A stretch of 19,998 bases of DNA from Thermoplasmata archaeon. GTDB taxonomy: Archaea; Thermoplasmatota; Thermoplasmata; Lutacidiplasmatales; UBA184. Position numbers and translations under genes: made by a program. The notes under the pieces were generated by a model that worked only from the letters and a program-made list of their open reading frames with translations, was not told the origin of the DNA and did not search any database. This document shows, piece by piece, positions 5,264-10,890 of this stretch; position 1 is the first letter of the stretch, and each line of letters begins with the position of its first letter. The DNA is taken from positions 1-19,998 of the forward strand of contig JASHSX010000121.1 in the NCBI GenBank assembly GCA_030040865.1, read 5' to 3'.

Positions 5264-7162
5264 GTGCCGCATCGGAGTTCCCGCGCCGACGCGATCGAAC
5301 GCTGGCTCTCGGTCGCCCGCTCCTGGCAGCCGTCCCCCAGCCACGACGGTCGGGAGGTGCTGTTCGTCTCCGATCGCACCGGACTCCCGCTCGCGTGGCG
5401 GTGCCCCGTTCGGCCCGGACCCTCGCGGCCCCTCGTGAGGTCGCCCGACCGGGTCGGTCGGGTGGACGCCTCCCCCACCGGTCCGCGGGCCGTGCTCTCC
5501 CGGGACGCGGGCGGGAACGAGGTCTGGCAGCTCGAACTCGTCGATCTCTCGGGCGGCGGCGTTCTCCCTCTCACCTCCGACCCGAAGGTGATGAACCTCG
5601 CCCACGGCTGGATGGACGACGGACGTCGCTTCCTGTACGCGTCCAACGCCCGGGATTTCCGGTACTTCGACGTGTACGCCCGCGACGTCGATTCCTCGGG
5701 GGCACCGGTGAGCGTCTTCTCCGGAGACGCCTGGCACATGGCCTACGGCACGCGCGGCGACCGGGTGCTCGTGGGCCGGCTCAATACCTTCCTCAACATC
5801 GATCTCTTCCTGGTCGAGGGACGCCGCGTCGTCCACCTGAACCCTCACGACGGTGAGGTCTCCGTCTCCTCCGCGACCGTGGGGGCGGATGCCGTCTACG
5901 TCGCGACGAACCCCGGACGGGAGTTCCTGGGGCTCTACCGCTACCCGTTCGACGGCGGGTCGCCGACTCGGGTCCGGGAGTACCCCGGCGACGTCGAATG
6001 CGTGCGTGCGTCGCCGTCGGGGGACCGTCTCCTCCTCTCCGTCAACCGGGGCGGGTGGAGCGAACTCCGCGAGTTCGATCCCGCGACCGGTCGGGACCGG
6101 AAGGTCCCCCTGGACCCGCCCGGCGTCATCACCGAGCTCCAGTGGCGGGCCGACGGAACGAGCGTCGTGTACGATCTCGGGTGGGCGAACGGCCACGAGA
6201 TCTTCCTACGTCGACTCGCAGAGCGAAGGTCGGTGCGGCTCACGCGCTCGCCGATCCCGCCTCCGTTCCCGCTGCCGGCCCCCCGAGCCGGCACGGTCAC
6301 GGCCGAGGACGGGCTGGCGGTCCCCTACTGGGAGTACGTGCGGGACTCTCATCGAGCGCGCGGGACGATCTTCTGGGTCCACGGGGGGCCGGAAGGACAG
6401 GCGCGTCCCGAGTTCGACGCGGACCTCGGGGCGGCGGTCGGGGAGGGGTGGCGGGTGATCGTGCCGAACGTGCGGGGCAGCACCGGTTACGGCCGGACGT
6501 ACGTGCACCTCGATGACGTGCGTCGACGCATGGACTCCGTTCGGGACCTGAGGGACCTCGCGCGGGCGCTCGCGCGCTCCCGCAAGGCGGAGCCCGGCGA
6601 GATCGGGATCCTCGGCGGCAGCTACGGGGGCTTCATGGTCCTCGCGGCGATCACGACCTATCCGGAGCTCTGGGGCGCCGCCGTGGAGTACTTCGGCATC
6701 TCGAACTTCGTCACGTTCCTCGAACGGACCGCCGAGTGGCGCCGCTCCCAGCGCGAGGCGGAGTACGGGAACCTCGCGCACGACCGGGAGTTCCTGACCG
6801 AGATCTCGCCGATCCACCACCTCGATCGGGTCCGAGCCCCGCTGCTGGTCGCGCACGGGAAGAACGACGTGCGGGTCCCGTTCGGGGAGGCCGAGCAGAT
6901 CGTGCGCGAGCTCTCGGACCGGGGCGCTCGCGTCGAGCTCGTCGCGTTCGAGAACGAAGGGCACGGCTTCTCCCGCCGGGAGAACCAGCTCACCGCCCTC
7001 CGCCGATCGCTCGCGTTCCTCGCCGAACACGTGGGGGCACCACCGAGGCCGCCCCGGGTCCGGGCGGGCCGCGGGGCGTCGGCCCGCGCAACGCCGCGTT
7101 CCGGACGGAGGCGGACCCCCGCCACCTCCGCCCGGAGCCGATCGACCGGCGGAAGACCTTAG
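5264..7162 (+). CDS. S9 family peptidase (prolyl oligopeptidase / acylaminoacyl-peptidase type)
   Basis: Predicted cytosolic serine peptidase of 632 residues releasing residues from short peptides. Residues about 20-350 form a beta-propeller with repeated blades (SHDGREVLFVSDRTG, DASPTGPRAVLSRD, LQWRADGTSVVYD). Residues about 360-590 form the alpha/beta-hydrolase. The oxyanion region IFWVHGGPEGQ is followed by the nucleophile elbow GGSYGGFM (Ser453), Asp535 in HGKNDVRVPF and His567 in NEGHGFS, a complete triad. No signal peptide. The last 40 or so residues after FLAEHV are Arg/Pro/Ala-rich and unlike the family, so they may be a disordered tail or a sign of a frameshift near 7040. The next gene follows within 35 nt. 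Substrate preference within S9 is not decidable here. Confidence 0.93.
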   Translation: MPHRSSRADAIERWLSVARSWQPSPSHDGREVLFVSDRTGLPLAWRCPVRPGPSRPLVRSPDRVGRVDASPTGPRAVLSRDAGGNEVWQLELVDLSGGGVLPLTSDPKVMNLAHGWMDDGRRFLYASNARDFRYFDVYARDVDSSGAPVSVFSGDAWHMAYGTRGDRVLVGRLNTFLNIDLFLVEGRRVVHLNPHDGEVSVSSATVGADAVYVATNPGREFLGLYRYPFDGGSPTRVREYPGDVECVRASPSGDRLLLSVNRGGWSELREFDPATGRDRKVPLDPPGVITELQWRADGTSVVYDLGWANGHEIFLRRLAERRSVRLTRSPIPPPFPLPAPRAGTVTAEDGLAVPYWEYVRDSHRARGTIFWVHGGPEGQARPEFDADLGAAVGEGWRVIVPNVRGSTGYGRTYVHLDDVRRRMDSVRDLRDLARALARSRKAEPGEIGILGGSYGGFMVLAAITTYPELWGAAVEYFGISNFVTFLERTAEWRRSQREAEYGNLAHDREFLTEISPIHHLDRVRAPLLVAHGKNDVRVPFGEAEQIVRELSDRGARVELVAFENEGHGFSRRENQLTALRRSLAFLAEHVGAPPRPPRVRAGRGASARATPRSGRRRTPATSARSRSTGGRP

Positions 7163-7197
7163 AACTCTCCGGGCTCGGGTCGCCCGAGGCGTCCCGA

Positions 7198-7731
7198 ATG
7201 GTCGAGAAGCCGTTTCACGGAGTCCGCATCTCGCGCATCGGGCCGACCCGGCTGTACCCGTTCACCCGGTTCTTCCGGGGATTCGAGAAGGTGCCGACGG
7301 TCCGGGCGCTCTTCGGAAAGAACACCTCCCGGGTCTTGCGCGCCCAGAAGGTCGAGTTCTTCTCGGCCCGCTTCGGCTACATGGGCACGAGCGACGTCGA
7401 CGGTCACCTCATCATCAGTTCCCGCCACCTGAAGGAGAGCGAGCTGCGCACCGTCTACCTCGATCTCGTGCACGAGCTCTGCCACGTCCGGCAGTTCCGG
7501 AAGGGTCGCCCGCTGTTCTATCCGAAGTTGAGCTACGTCGACGCCCCGTCCGAGATCGAGGCGTACCGGCTCACCGTCCGCGAGGGCCGGCGGATCGGCA
7601 TGACGGACCGCGAGCTCTGGGAGTACCTCCGGATCGAGTGGATCACCCCGAACGAGCTGCGGCGCCTCGCACGACGGTGCGGCGTGAGCCCTCCCGGGAG
7701 ATCGGCCCGGGCGAAACGACGTTCCCGGTAA
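7198..7731 (+). CDS. HExxH putative zinc metallopeptidase (177 aa)
   Basis: A 177-residue protein with VHELCHVRQ (H92, E93, H96), the zincin HExxH signature, followed 22 residues later by PSEIEAYRLT, where E119 or E121 could be the third zinc ligand as in gluzincin-like folds. Before it, LIISSRHLKESELRTVYLDL forms the strand and active-site helix seen in SprT-like and minimal gluzincin proteins. Whether it cleaves peptides is unknown. It is soluble, with a basic C-terminal tail. The ATG at 7198 is 35 nt past the S9 peptidase stop, so co-transcription is likely; a CTTAGAA stretch about 37 nt before the start overlaps the end of the S9 gene and could also be a separate promoter. Confidence 0.85.
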   Translation: MVEKPFHGVRISRIGPTRLYPFTRFFRGFEKVPTVRALFGKNTSRVLRAQKVEFFSARFGYMGTSDVDGHLIISSRHLKESELRTVYLDLVHELCHVRQFRKGRPLFYPKLSYVDAPSEIEAYRLTVREGRRIGMTDRELWEYLRIEWITPNELRRLARRCGVSPPGRSARAKRRSR

Positions 7732-7761
7732 CGCCGTCCGTCCCGGGCCGCCGTCCGGATC

Positions 7762-7896
7762 CTACTCGCGAGCGACGGACGGGGCCGTCGAAGAACACGT
7801 TTCGCAGCAGGCCACGTCGACCGAGCAGCACGCGCAGCACCGGCAGCATCCGTCCGGGCAGTCGCAGCAGGCGCACGCCACCCGGGTTTCGGCCAT
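7762..7896 (-). CDS. Cysteine-rich metallothionein-like microprotein (44 aa, 13 Cys)
   Basis: A 44-residue frame with 13 cysteines (positions 8, 10, 11, 13, 17, 18, 20, 21, 23, 24, 30, 31, 34). They sit in CxC, CC and CxxC groups: ACACCDC, GCCRCCACC and ACCETC. No aromatic residue and no histidine occur in the whole protein. That composition is the hallmark of metallothioneins, which hold clusters of Zn, Cu(I) or Cd through Cys thiolates. It does not match a family I can name. Codon third positions are mostly G/C, and TGC is used for nearly all Cys, as expected of a native gene. It starts at ATG 7896, stops at TAG 7762, converges with the HExxH gene and has its own palindrome-bearing promoter. 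Metal binding is inference from composition. Confidence 0.65.
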   Translation of the reverse strand: MAETRVACACCDCPDGCCRCCACCSVDVACCETCSSTAPSVARE

Positions 7897-7909
7897 CGCG
7901 CTGCGACCC

Positions 7910-7938
7910 CGATGGGCTAGGCCCATCGCAAGGTAAAG
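7910..7938 (-). promoter_or_regulatory. Promoter with 19-bp palindromic operator for the Cys-rich gene
   Basis: A CTTTACC TATA-like box (7932-7938, minus strand) lies 39 nt before the ATG at 7896, predicting a start site near 7910. Between box and start site is CGATGGGC-TAG-GCCCATCG (7910-7928), a perfect 8+3+8 dyad. A dimeric repressor bound there would block initiation. The dyad falls in the 67-base gap between the Cys-rich gene and the preceding gene and not in coding sequence. The operator role is inference. Confidence 0.5.
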
Positions 7939-7963
7939 TCTCGGGCCGGACCCCGAGAGAGGC

Positions 7964-8683
7964 TCACCAGTCGACGGTCGTGCGGTCGGCCCACTCCTTC
8001 ACCGACGCGCTCCCCGCCGAAGTGAGCCGGAGGGGTTCGTCGGACGCCCCCGGAGCGACCAGTCCCTGCGCCTCGGCCCAGCGGAGATCGTCCGCGAGCT
8101 TCGACGGGATCTGGGCAGGGGTGCCGAAGACGAACAGCTGGAGCAGGCGGACCGCCGGTTCGGGCGACGACGAGAGCACCACGTGGGAGTGGTGCTTCCC
8201 GAGCTCGCCCAGGATCGTCGGCGCCGTCTCCGGAGGGACCGTCCGAAGGTCGTACGGACAGAGGAATCGGGACGTCTCCCGGGGCTGGTCGTCGAACCAG
8301 CTCTCGTACTCGAGGTGCTCGGGCATGGTCTCCGGGCTCCAGTAGTGGGAGAGCGTGTCGCCCGCGGCCGTGACCCCCTCGGGGTGGCGCGCGATGAAAG
8401 CCCGGATCTCGGACGCCGGCCGCAGTGTGCCCTGGGTCCGTTCGACCTGCTCGTGGCCGAGCGCCACGACGCACCCGACCTGATCCGGAGCCTCGTCGGC
8501 CAGCCGCTCGTTGTACTCGGCGGCGGTGGGCGGGTCGACGACCCAGAACGACGCCGTCGTTCCCTCGGGCGTTCCGGCGAGGAACCGGATCGCCTGGTCG
8601 GACGCTTCCTGCCGGTCGGAATAGAAGCTCACGGCGTGAGCGCCGACGGGGAGCTCCGCGAGGTCGCCGAGCACGCGCGGCAT
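7964..8683 (-). CDS. MEDS-domain-like sensory protein with winged-helix-like tail
   Basis: A 239-residue protein. Residues about 10-180 follow the MEDS (DcmR-type sensory) pattern: HAVSFYSDRQEASDQAIRFL at the start, a STxFWVVD-like strand, long helices, and a late LGELGKHHSHVVLSS segment with the usual H/S residues. MEDS domains resemble a RecA/KaiC-like core and are thought to sense hydrocarbon derivatives in methylotrophs and methanogens; the ligand here is unknown. Residues about 185-239 (TPAQIPSKLADDLRWAEAQGLV...LRLTSAG) read like a helix-turn-helix with a wing ending in LTxxG, so it may be a one-component regulator. It has a strong TATA box 31 nt upstream. The family assignment is by pattern and moderately sure. 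Confidence 0.7.
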   Translation of the reverse strand: MPRVLGDLAELPVGAHAVSFYSDRQEASDQAIRFLAGTPEGTTASFWVVDPPTAAEYNERLADEAPDQVGCVVALGHEQVERTQGTLRPASEIRAFIARHPEGVTAAGDTLSHYWSPETMPEHLEYESWFDDQPRETSRFLCPYDLRTVPPETAPTILGELGKHHSHVVLSSSPEPAVRLLQLFVFGTPAQIPSKLADDLRWAEAQGLVAPGASDEPLRLTSAGSASVKEWADRTTVDW

Positions 8684-8710
8684 GCGGCGTGGTAAAATGG
8701 GGGGTTTCTC

Positions 8711-8720
8711 TTATAAAAAA
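8711..8720 (-). promoter_or_regulatory. Strong TATA box of the MEDS-like gene
   Basis: TTTTTTATAA on the minus strand, about 31 nt before ATG 8683, is the most AT-rich element of the window (AT-rich island about 8705-8740). Because TTATAA is itself symmetric it could also fire rightward, toward 8893. Confidence 0.6.
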
Positions 8721-8767
8721 TTTGACCTTTTGAATTACGTTCCGCACACGTTCGGGGGTCGGGACCT

Positions 8768-8799
8768 CGCGGCCGGCGGCGCACCTCGCCGGGCCGCGC
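8768..8799. other. GC-rich imperfect stem-loop in the gap 8684-8892
   Basis: The arms CGCGGCCGGCG (from about 8768) and CGCCGGGCCGCG (8787 onward) pair with a single bulged base around a loop GCGCACCT. It lies in the 209-base region between the MEDS-like gene and the next gene. It may be a leader structure of the rightward gene or chance in GC-rich DNA. No ORF or RNA gene is evident around it. Confidence 0.25.
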
Positions 8800-8892
8800 G
8801 ACGCGAGGGTATTTCTGCCCTAGGGAGCGCGGGCCGCCCACTCCGTTTGAACTCTGCGGGTCCTCCTAGGAGTGGAGAAAGGAGGGGAGAGC

Positions 8893-9165
8893 ATGGTGAA
8901 CGGAAGTGGTTCGGGAGAACCCGGCGTGGGCCGACGCCGGCGACGCTCGCTCTCGGCGAAAGCGGGGATCCTCATCCTCGCGGTGACCGTGATCGCGGTC
9001 GGCGTGGCCGGCTACGTAGTGATCAGTCACACCGTCGCCGCGGGCACGAGCTCCCATACCGTGGAGAGCTGCCAGCCGTCCGCAGTCCCGCCGTGCGCGG
9101 ACACGACGCCCGCAGGCGCGGCGACCCCGGCCGTAGCGGCGGTCTCCGCGCCCAGTGCGGCATAG
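8893..9165 (+). CDS. Small membrane-anchored or secreted protein (90 aa)
   Basis: A basic N-terminus (GRRRRRSLSAKAG) precedes one hydrophobic helix GILILAVTVIAVGVAGYVVI, then an exported Ala/Pro/Thr/Ser-rich tail holding two Cys (CQPSAVPPCAD) that could form a disulfide. This is an uncleaved signal anchor or a signal peptide. No family recognised. Start at ATG 8893 was chosen because GGAGGGGAG (8881-8889) is a well-placed Shine-Dalgarno; an in-frame GTG at 8872 lies before it and is less likely. Presence of a Shine-Dalgarno implies a leadered mRNA, unlike most genes here; a GGTATTTC stretch near 8808 may be its promoter. Confidence 0.6.
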   Translation: MVNGSGSGEPGVGRRRRRSLSAKAGILILAVTVIAVGVAGYVVISHTVAAGTSSHTVESCQPSAVPPCADTTPAGAATPAVAAVSAPSAA

Positions 9166-9204
9166 CCGGAGCGGGCCACGATCGGGAGAGTATCGACACC
9201 GAGC

Positions 9205-9217
9205 AAGGAGGTGATCC
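9205..9217 (+). other. 13-base exact complement of the 16S rRNA 3' end
   Basis: AAGGAGGTGATCC is the perfect complement of the conserved 16S rRNA terminus (GGATCACCTCCTT). As an extended Shine-Dalgarno it should have a start codon 5-10 bases on, but none is there; the only overlapping start is the GTG at 9211 inside it. See the findings. Confidence 0.3.
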
Positions 9218-9317
9218 CCGTTCGGTCGCCCCACACGAATCCATCCCCGGGTCCCGGCGCTCCCTCGAGCCGCCCTCCGATCCCGCACGGCGCCGGTGGA
9301 CCCGGGGCCCTCGGGAT

Positions 9318-9346
9318 CCGCCGGACTCTCGCGATAAGTCCGGCGG
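9318..9346 (+). terminator. Stem-loop downstream of the small membrane protein
   Basis: CCGCCGGAC (9318-9326), 11-base loop, GTCCGGCGG (9338-9346): a perfect 9-bp stem. It lies 150 nt past the stop of the preceding gene and 80 nt before the next start. The T-richer tract (CCAATTGTTTCC) is 42 nt later. Terminator role is a guess. Confidence 0.3.
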
Positions 9347-9427
9347 CGCGTCGCCCGAACGGTCCCGCGGACGGGTGCCGGGTTTGGACCAATTGTTTCC
9401 GCCGTTGAACCAAAAAGGGCGTGATAG

Positions 9428-9967
9428 GTGAGCCCGTTCGCCGCTCCGATGAACGCGGCAGCGGGCGAACGGACCCCGAGCCTTTTCCCGATCGTCTACA
9501 GTCTCCTCTTCTTCCTGGCCGCCGGACTGTCGATCGTCATGCTGGCGACGGACAAGAACCTCCAGACCAACTTCGGCGCGGTCTCGAGCGGCTATTTCAT
9601 CCATTGGTACGCCGTGCTGGCGATGGCCGCGGCGGACTTCGTGGGCGCGGCGCTCCTCCTCGTCCTCCGCTCGCGAACCGCCGTCAAGCTCGGAGTGATC
9701 GGATCGGCGCTGCTCGCGCTGGCCCTCCTGGGCGCGATCTTCACCTACGCCCAGGTCGGCTTCGCCTCGGCGATGCAGTTCGCGCAGTACCTGTTCGGGG
9801 TCACGTACTTCGGCGGCGACATCCGCTACCTCTACGACGCGCTCCTGGGGGTCGACCTCGGCACGGCCGTGGTCGGCGCAGTGGCGCTCGCGGTGAGCCG
9901 CGAGACCCGCCAGCCGTCCGGACCCGACGGTGACGGGGCGGTGACCTCGGGCTCGAGCGGATCGTAG
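9428..9967 (+). CDS. Four-span membrane protein (179 aa), unknown function
   Basis: Four hydrophobic helices are visible: about residues 20-41 (LFPIVYSLLFFLAAGLSIVML), 58-80 (WYAVLAMAAADFVGAALLLVL), 87-110 (VIGSALLALALLGAIFTYAQV) and 145-162 (GTAVVGAVALAVS). A hydrophilic loop with YFGGDIRYLYDALLGVD lies between the third and fourth. The C-terminal tail is Ser/Gly/Asp-rich. I do not recognise a family. It starts at GTG 9428; an ATG at 9449 (MNAAAGER) is an equally good alternative and would only remove seven residues. The nearby ACCAAAAAGG (9408-9417) is the closest TATA-like stretch. It is convergent with the Rieske gene, 24 bases away. Confidence 0.75.
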   Translation: MSPFAAPMNAAAGERTPSLFPIVYSLLFFLAAGLSIVMLATDKNLQTNFGAVSSGYFIHWYAVLAMAAADFVGAALLLVLRSRTAVKLGVIGSALLALALLGAIFTYAQVGFASAMQFAQYLFGVTYFGGDIRYLYDALLGVDLGTAVVGAVALAVSRETRQPSGPDGDGAVTSGSSGS

Positions 9968-9991
9968 CGCCCGCGGCCGTCCGAGCGCTCG

Positions 9992-10321
9992 CTACGACGT
10001 TCGGGGTTCGAGCACGAGTCCGTCGCCCTCGACGCGCACCCGGTACGCGGGGACGGGCGTCTCGGCCGGTCCCGTAACGACCGCCCCGGTCTCGAGGTCG
10101 AAGACGGAGCCGTGCCACGGGCACCGGACGCGGTGCCCGGTGACCGTTCCCTGGTCGAGCGGGCCGCCGACGTGCGGGCAGCGCGCCCCGATCGCGTAGA
10201 GCGTCCCTCCCCGATTGAACACCGCCACCGGCGTCCCGTCGGCGACGACCCGGATCGCCCCACCGTCCGCGGGGGGGACCACGCCCGCCAGCACGATCCG
10301 GGCCGGTCCGGACGGCTCCAT
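9992..10321 (-). CDS. Rieske [2Fe-2S] ferredoxin (109 aa)
   Basis: A small soluble Rieske protein, 109 residues. The cluster ligands are C48 and H50 in ARCPHVGGPLDQG, and C67 and H70 in RCPWHGSVFDLETG. That spacing is the C-x-H...C-x2-H signature of a Rieske-type ferredoxin as in dioxygenase and nitrite-reductase (NirD-like) small subunits. There is no membrane anchor, so it is not a bc1-complex Rieske. It would carry one electron between a reductase and an oxygenase or other partner; none is encoded nearby. ATG 10321 is 20 nt after the stop of the cyclic-nucleotide-binding gene, and I see no separate TATA box, so co-transcription is likely. Confidence 0.93.
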   Translation of the reverse strand: MEPSGPARIVLAGVVPPADGGAIRVVADGTPVAVFNRGGTLYAIGARCPHVGGPLDQGTVTGHRVRCPWHGSVFDLETGAVVTGPAETPVPAYRVRVEGDGLVLEPRTS

Positions 10322-10341
10322 CCGCGAGACCCGCGGCGGAC

Positions 10342-10827
10342 TCAGGAGATCGGCATGCGGGCCGGTACCGACCCGTAGGTCGTGAAGTCGGTGAGCGCCG
10401 CGTTGGTCTTGCTGAGCCGCTGCGCCATCTCCTCGAGCATGCCGCGGAGGATCTTGGGGTTCTCCATCGCGAACGACCAGAACTCCCATCGGGTCAGCAG
10501 AAGGCACTGGCTCGGCTTCGTCGCGACCACGTCCGCGGAACGGACCGCGTCGGCGAAGAGGGCCATCTCTCCGAAGAAGTCGCCCTTCCCGAGGGTCGCG
10601 AGCACCTTCCCCCGGCGGCGGACCTCCGCCCGGCCGTCGATGAGAAGATAGAACCCGACCCCGGGCTCGCCGCCCTTCACGACGGTGGCCCCCTCGGCGT
10701 ACGACCGGGCGAGCAGCGAGCTCTTCGCGAGGCCCTTGAGGTCCTTTTCGCCCATGCCGGAGAAGATCGGAACGCTCTCGAGCATCTTCAACAGGGCCGA
10801 GTCGATTTTCGGGCGCAGGACCGACAT
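10342..10827 (-). CDS. Cyclic-nucleotide-binding (CNB) domain protein without DNA-binding domain
   Basis: A 161-residue protein that is essentially one CNB domain. The phosphate-binding cassette is FFGEMALFADAVRSADVVA (about 84-102). E87 and R96 are the residues that contact the ribose 2'-OH and cyclic phosphate in CRP/PKA-type domains, and both are kept. Residues 121-161 make a C-terminal helix (PKILRGMLEEMAQRLSKTN) like the lid/dimer helix, and there is no helix-turn-helix. It should therefore be a cyclic-nucleotide sensor acting on another protein. It lies next to a class III cyclase gene on the same strand (63-nt gap) and upstream of a Rieske gene. GATATATC 26 nt before the ATG makes a leaderless start. 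Confidence 0.93.
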   Translation of the reverse strand: MSVLRPKIDSALLKMLESVPIFSGMGEKDLKGLAKSSLLARSYAEGATVVKGGEPGVGFYLLIDGRAEVRRRGKVLATLGKGDFFGEMALFADAVRSADVVATKPSQCLLLTRWEFWSFAMENPKILRGMLEEMAQRLSKTNAALTDFTTYGSVPARMPIS

Positions 10828-10849
10828 GCGAGGCGGAACCGGCTGGTAC

Positions 10850-10857
10850 GATATATC
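10850..10857 (-). promoter_or_regulatory. TATA box of the CNB protein gene
   Basis: GATATATC, centred 26 nt from ATG 10827. It gives the CNB and Rieske genes their own promoter in the 63-nt gap after the cyclase gene. Confidence 0.7.
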
Positions 10858-10890
10858 CCCTACCTCGGCGTCGGCGGCCCGCCCGGGCGC

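Noticed and set aside
5066..6196. 376-codon leftward frame over the S9 peptidase start
   Set aside because: Antisense to a gene with a propeller and a full catalytic triad; residue composition is not protein-like.
7643..7876. 77-codon leftward frame overlapping the Cys-rich gene
   Set aside because: Different frame, Arg/Leu/Val-rich, and runs into the end of the HExxH gene. The 13-Cys frame has the better codon pattern and its own promoter.
7800..7880. Repeated GCAGCA words as a possible DNA repeat
   Set aside because: They are the reverse complement of successive TGC codons in the Cys-rich frame, with irregular spacing and no repeat unit.
9211..9408. 65-codon rightward frame from the GTG inside the 16S-tail-like sequence
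   Set aside because: Pro/Ser/Arg-rich without any recognisable fold, and its start codon lies within its own putative ribosome-binding site. Kept only as a possibility in the findings.
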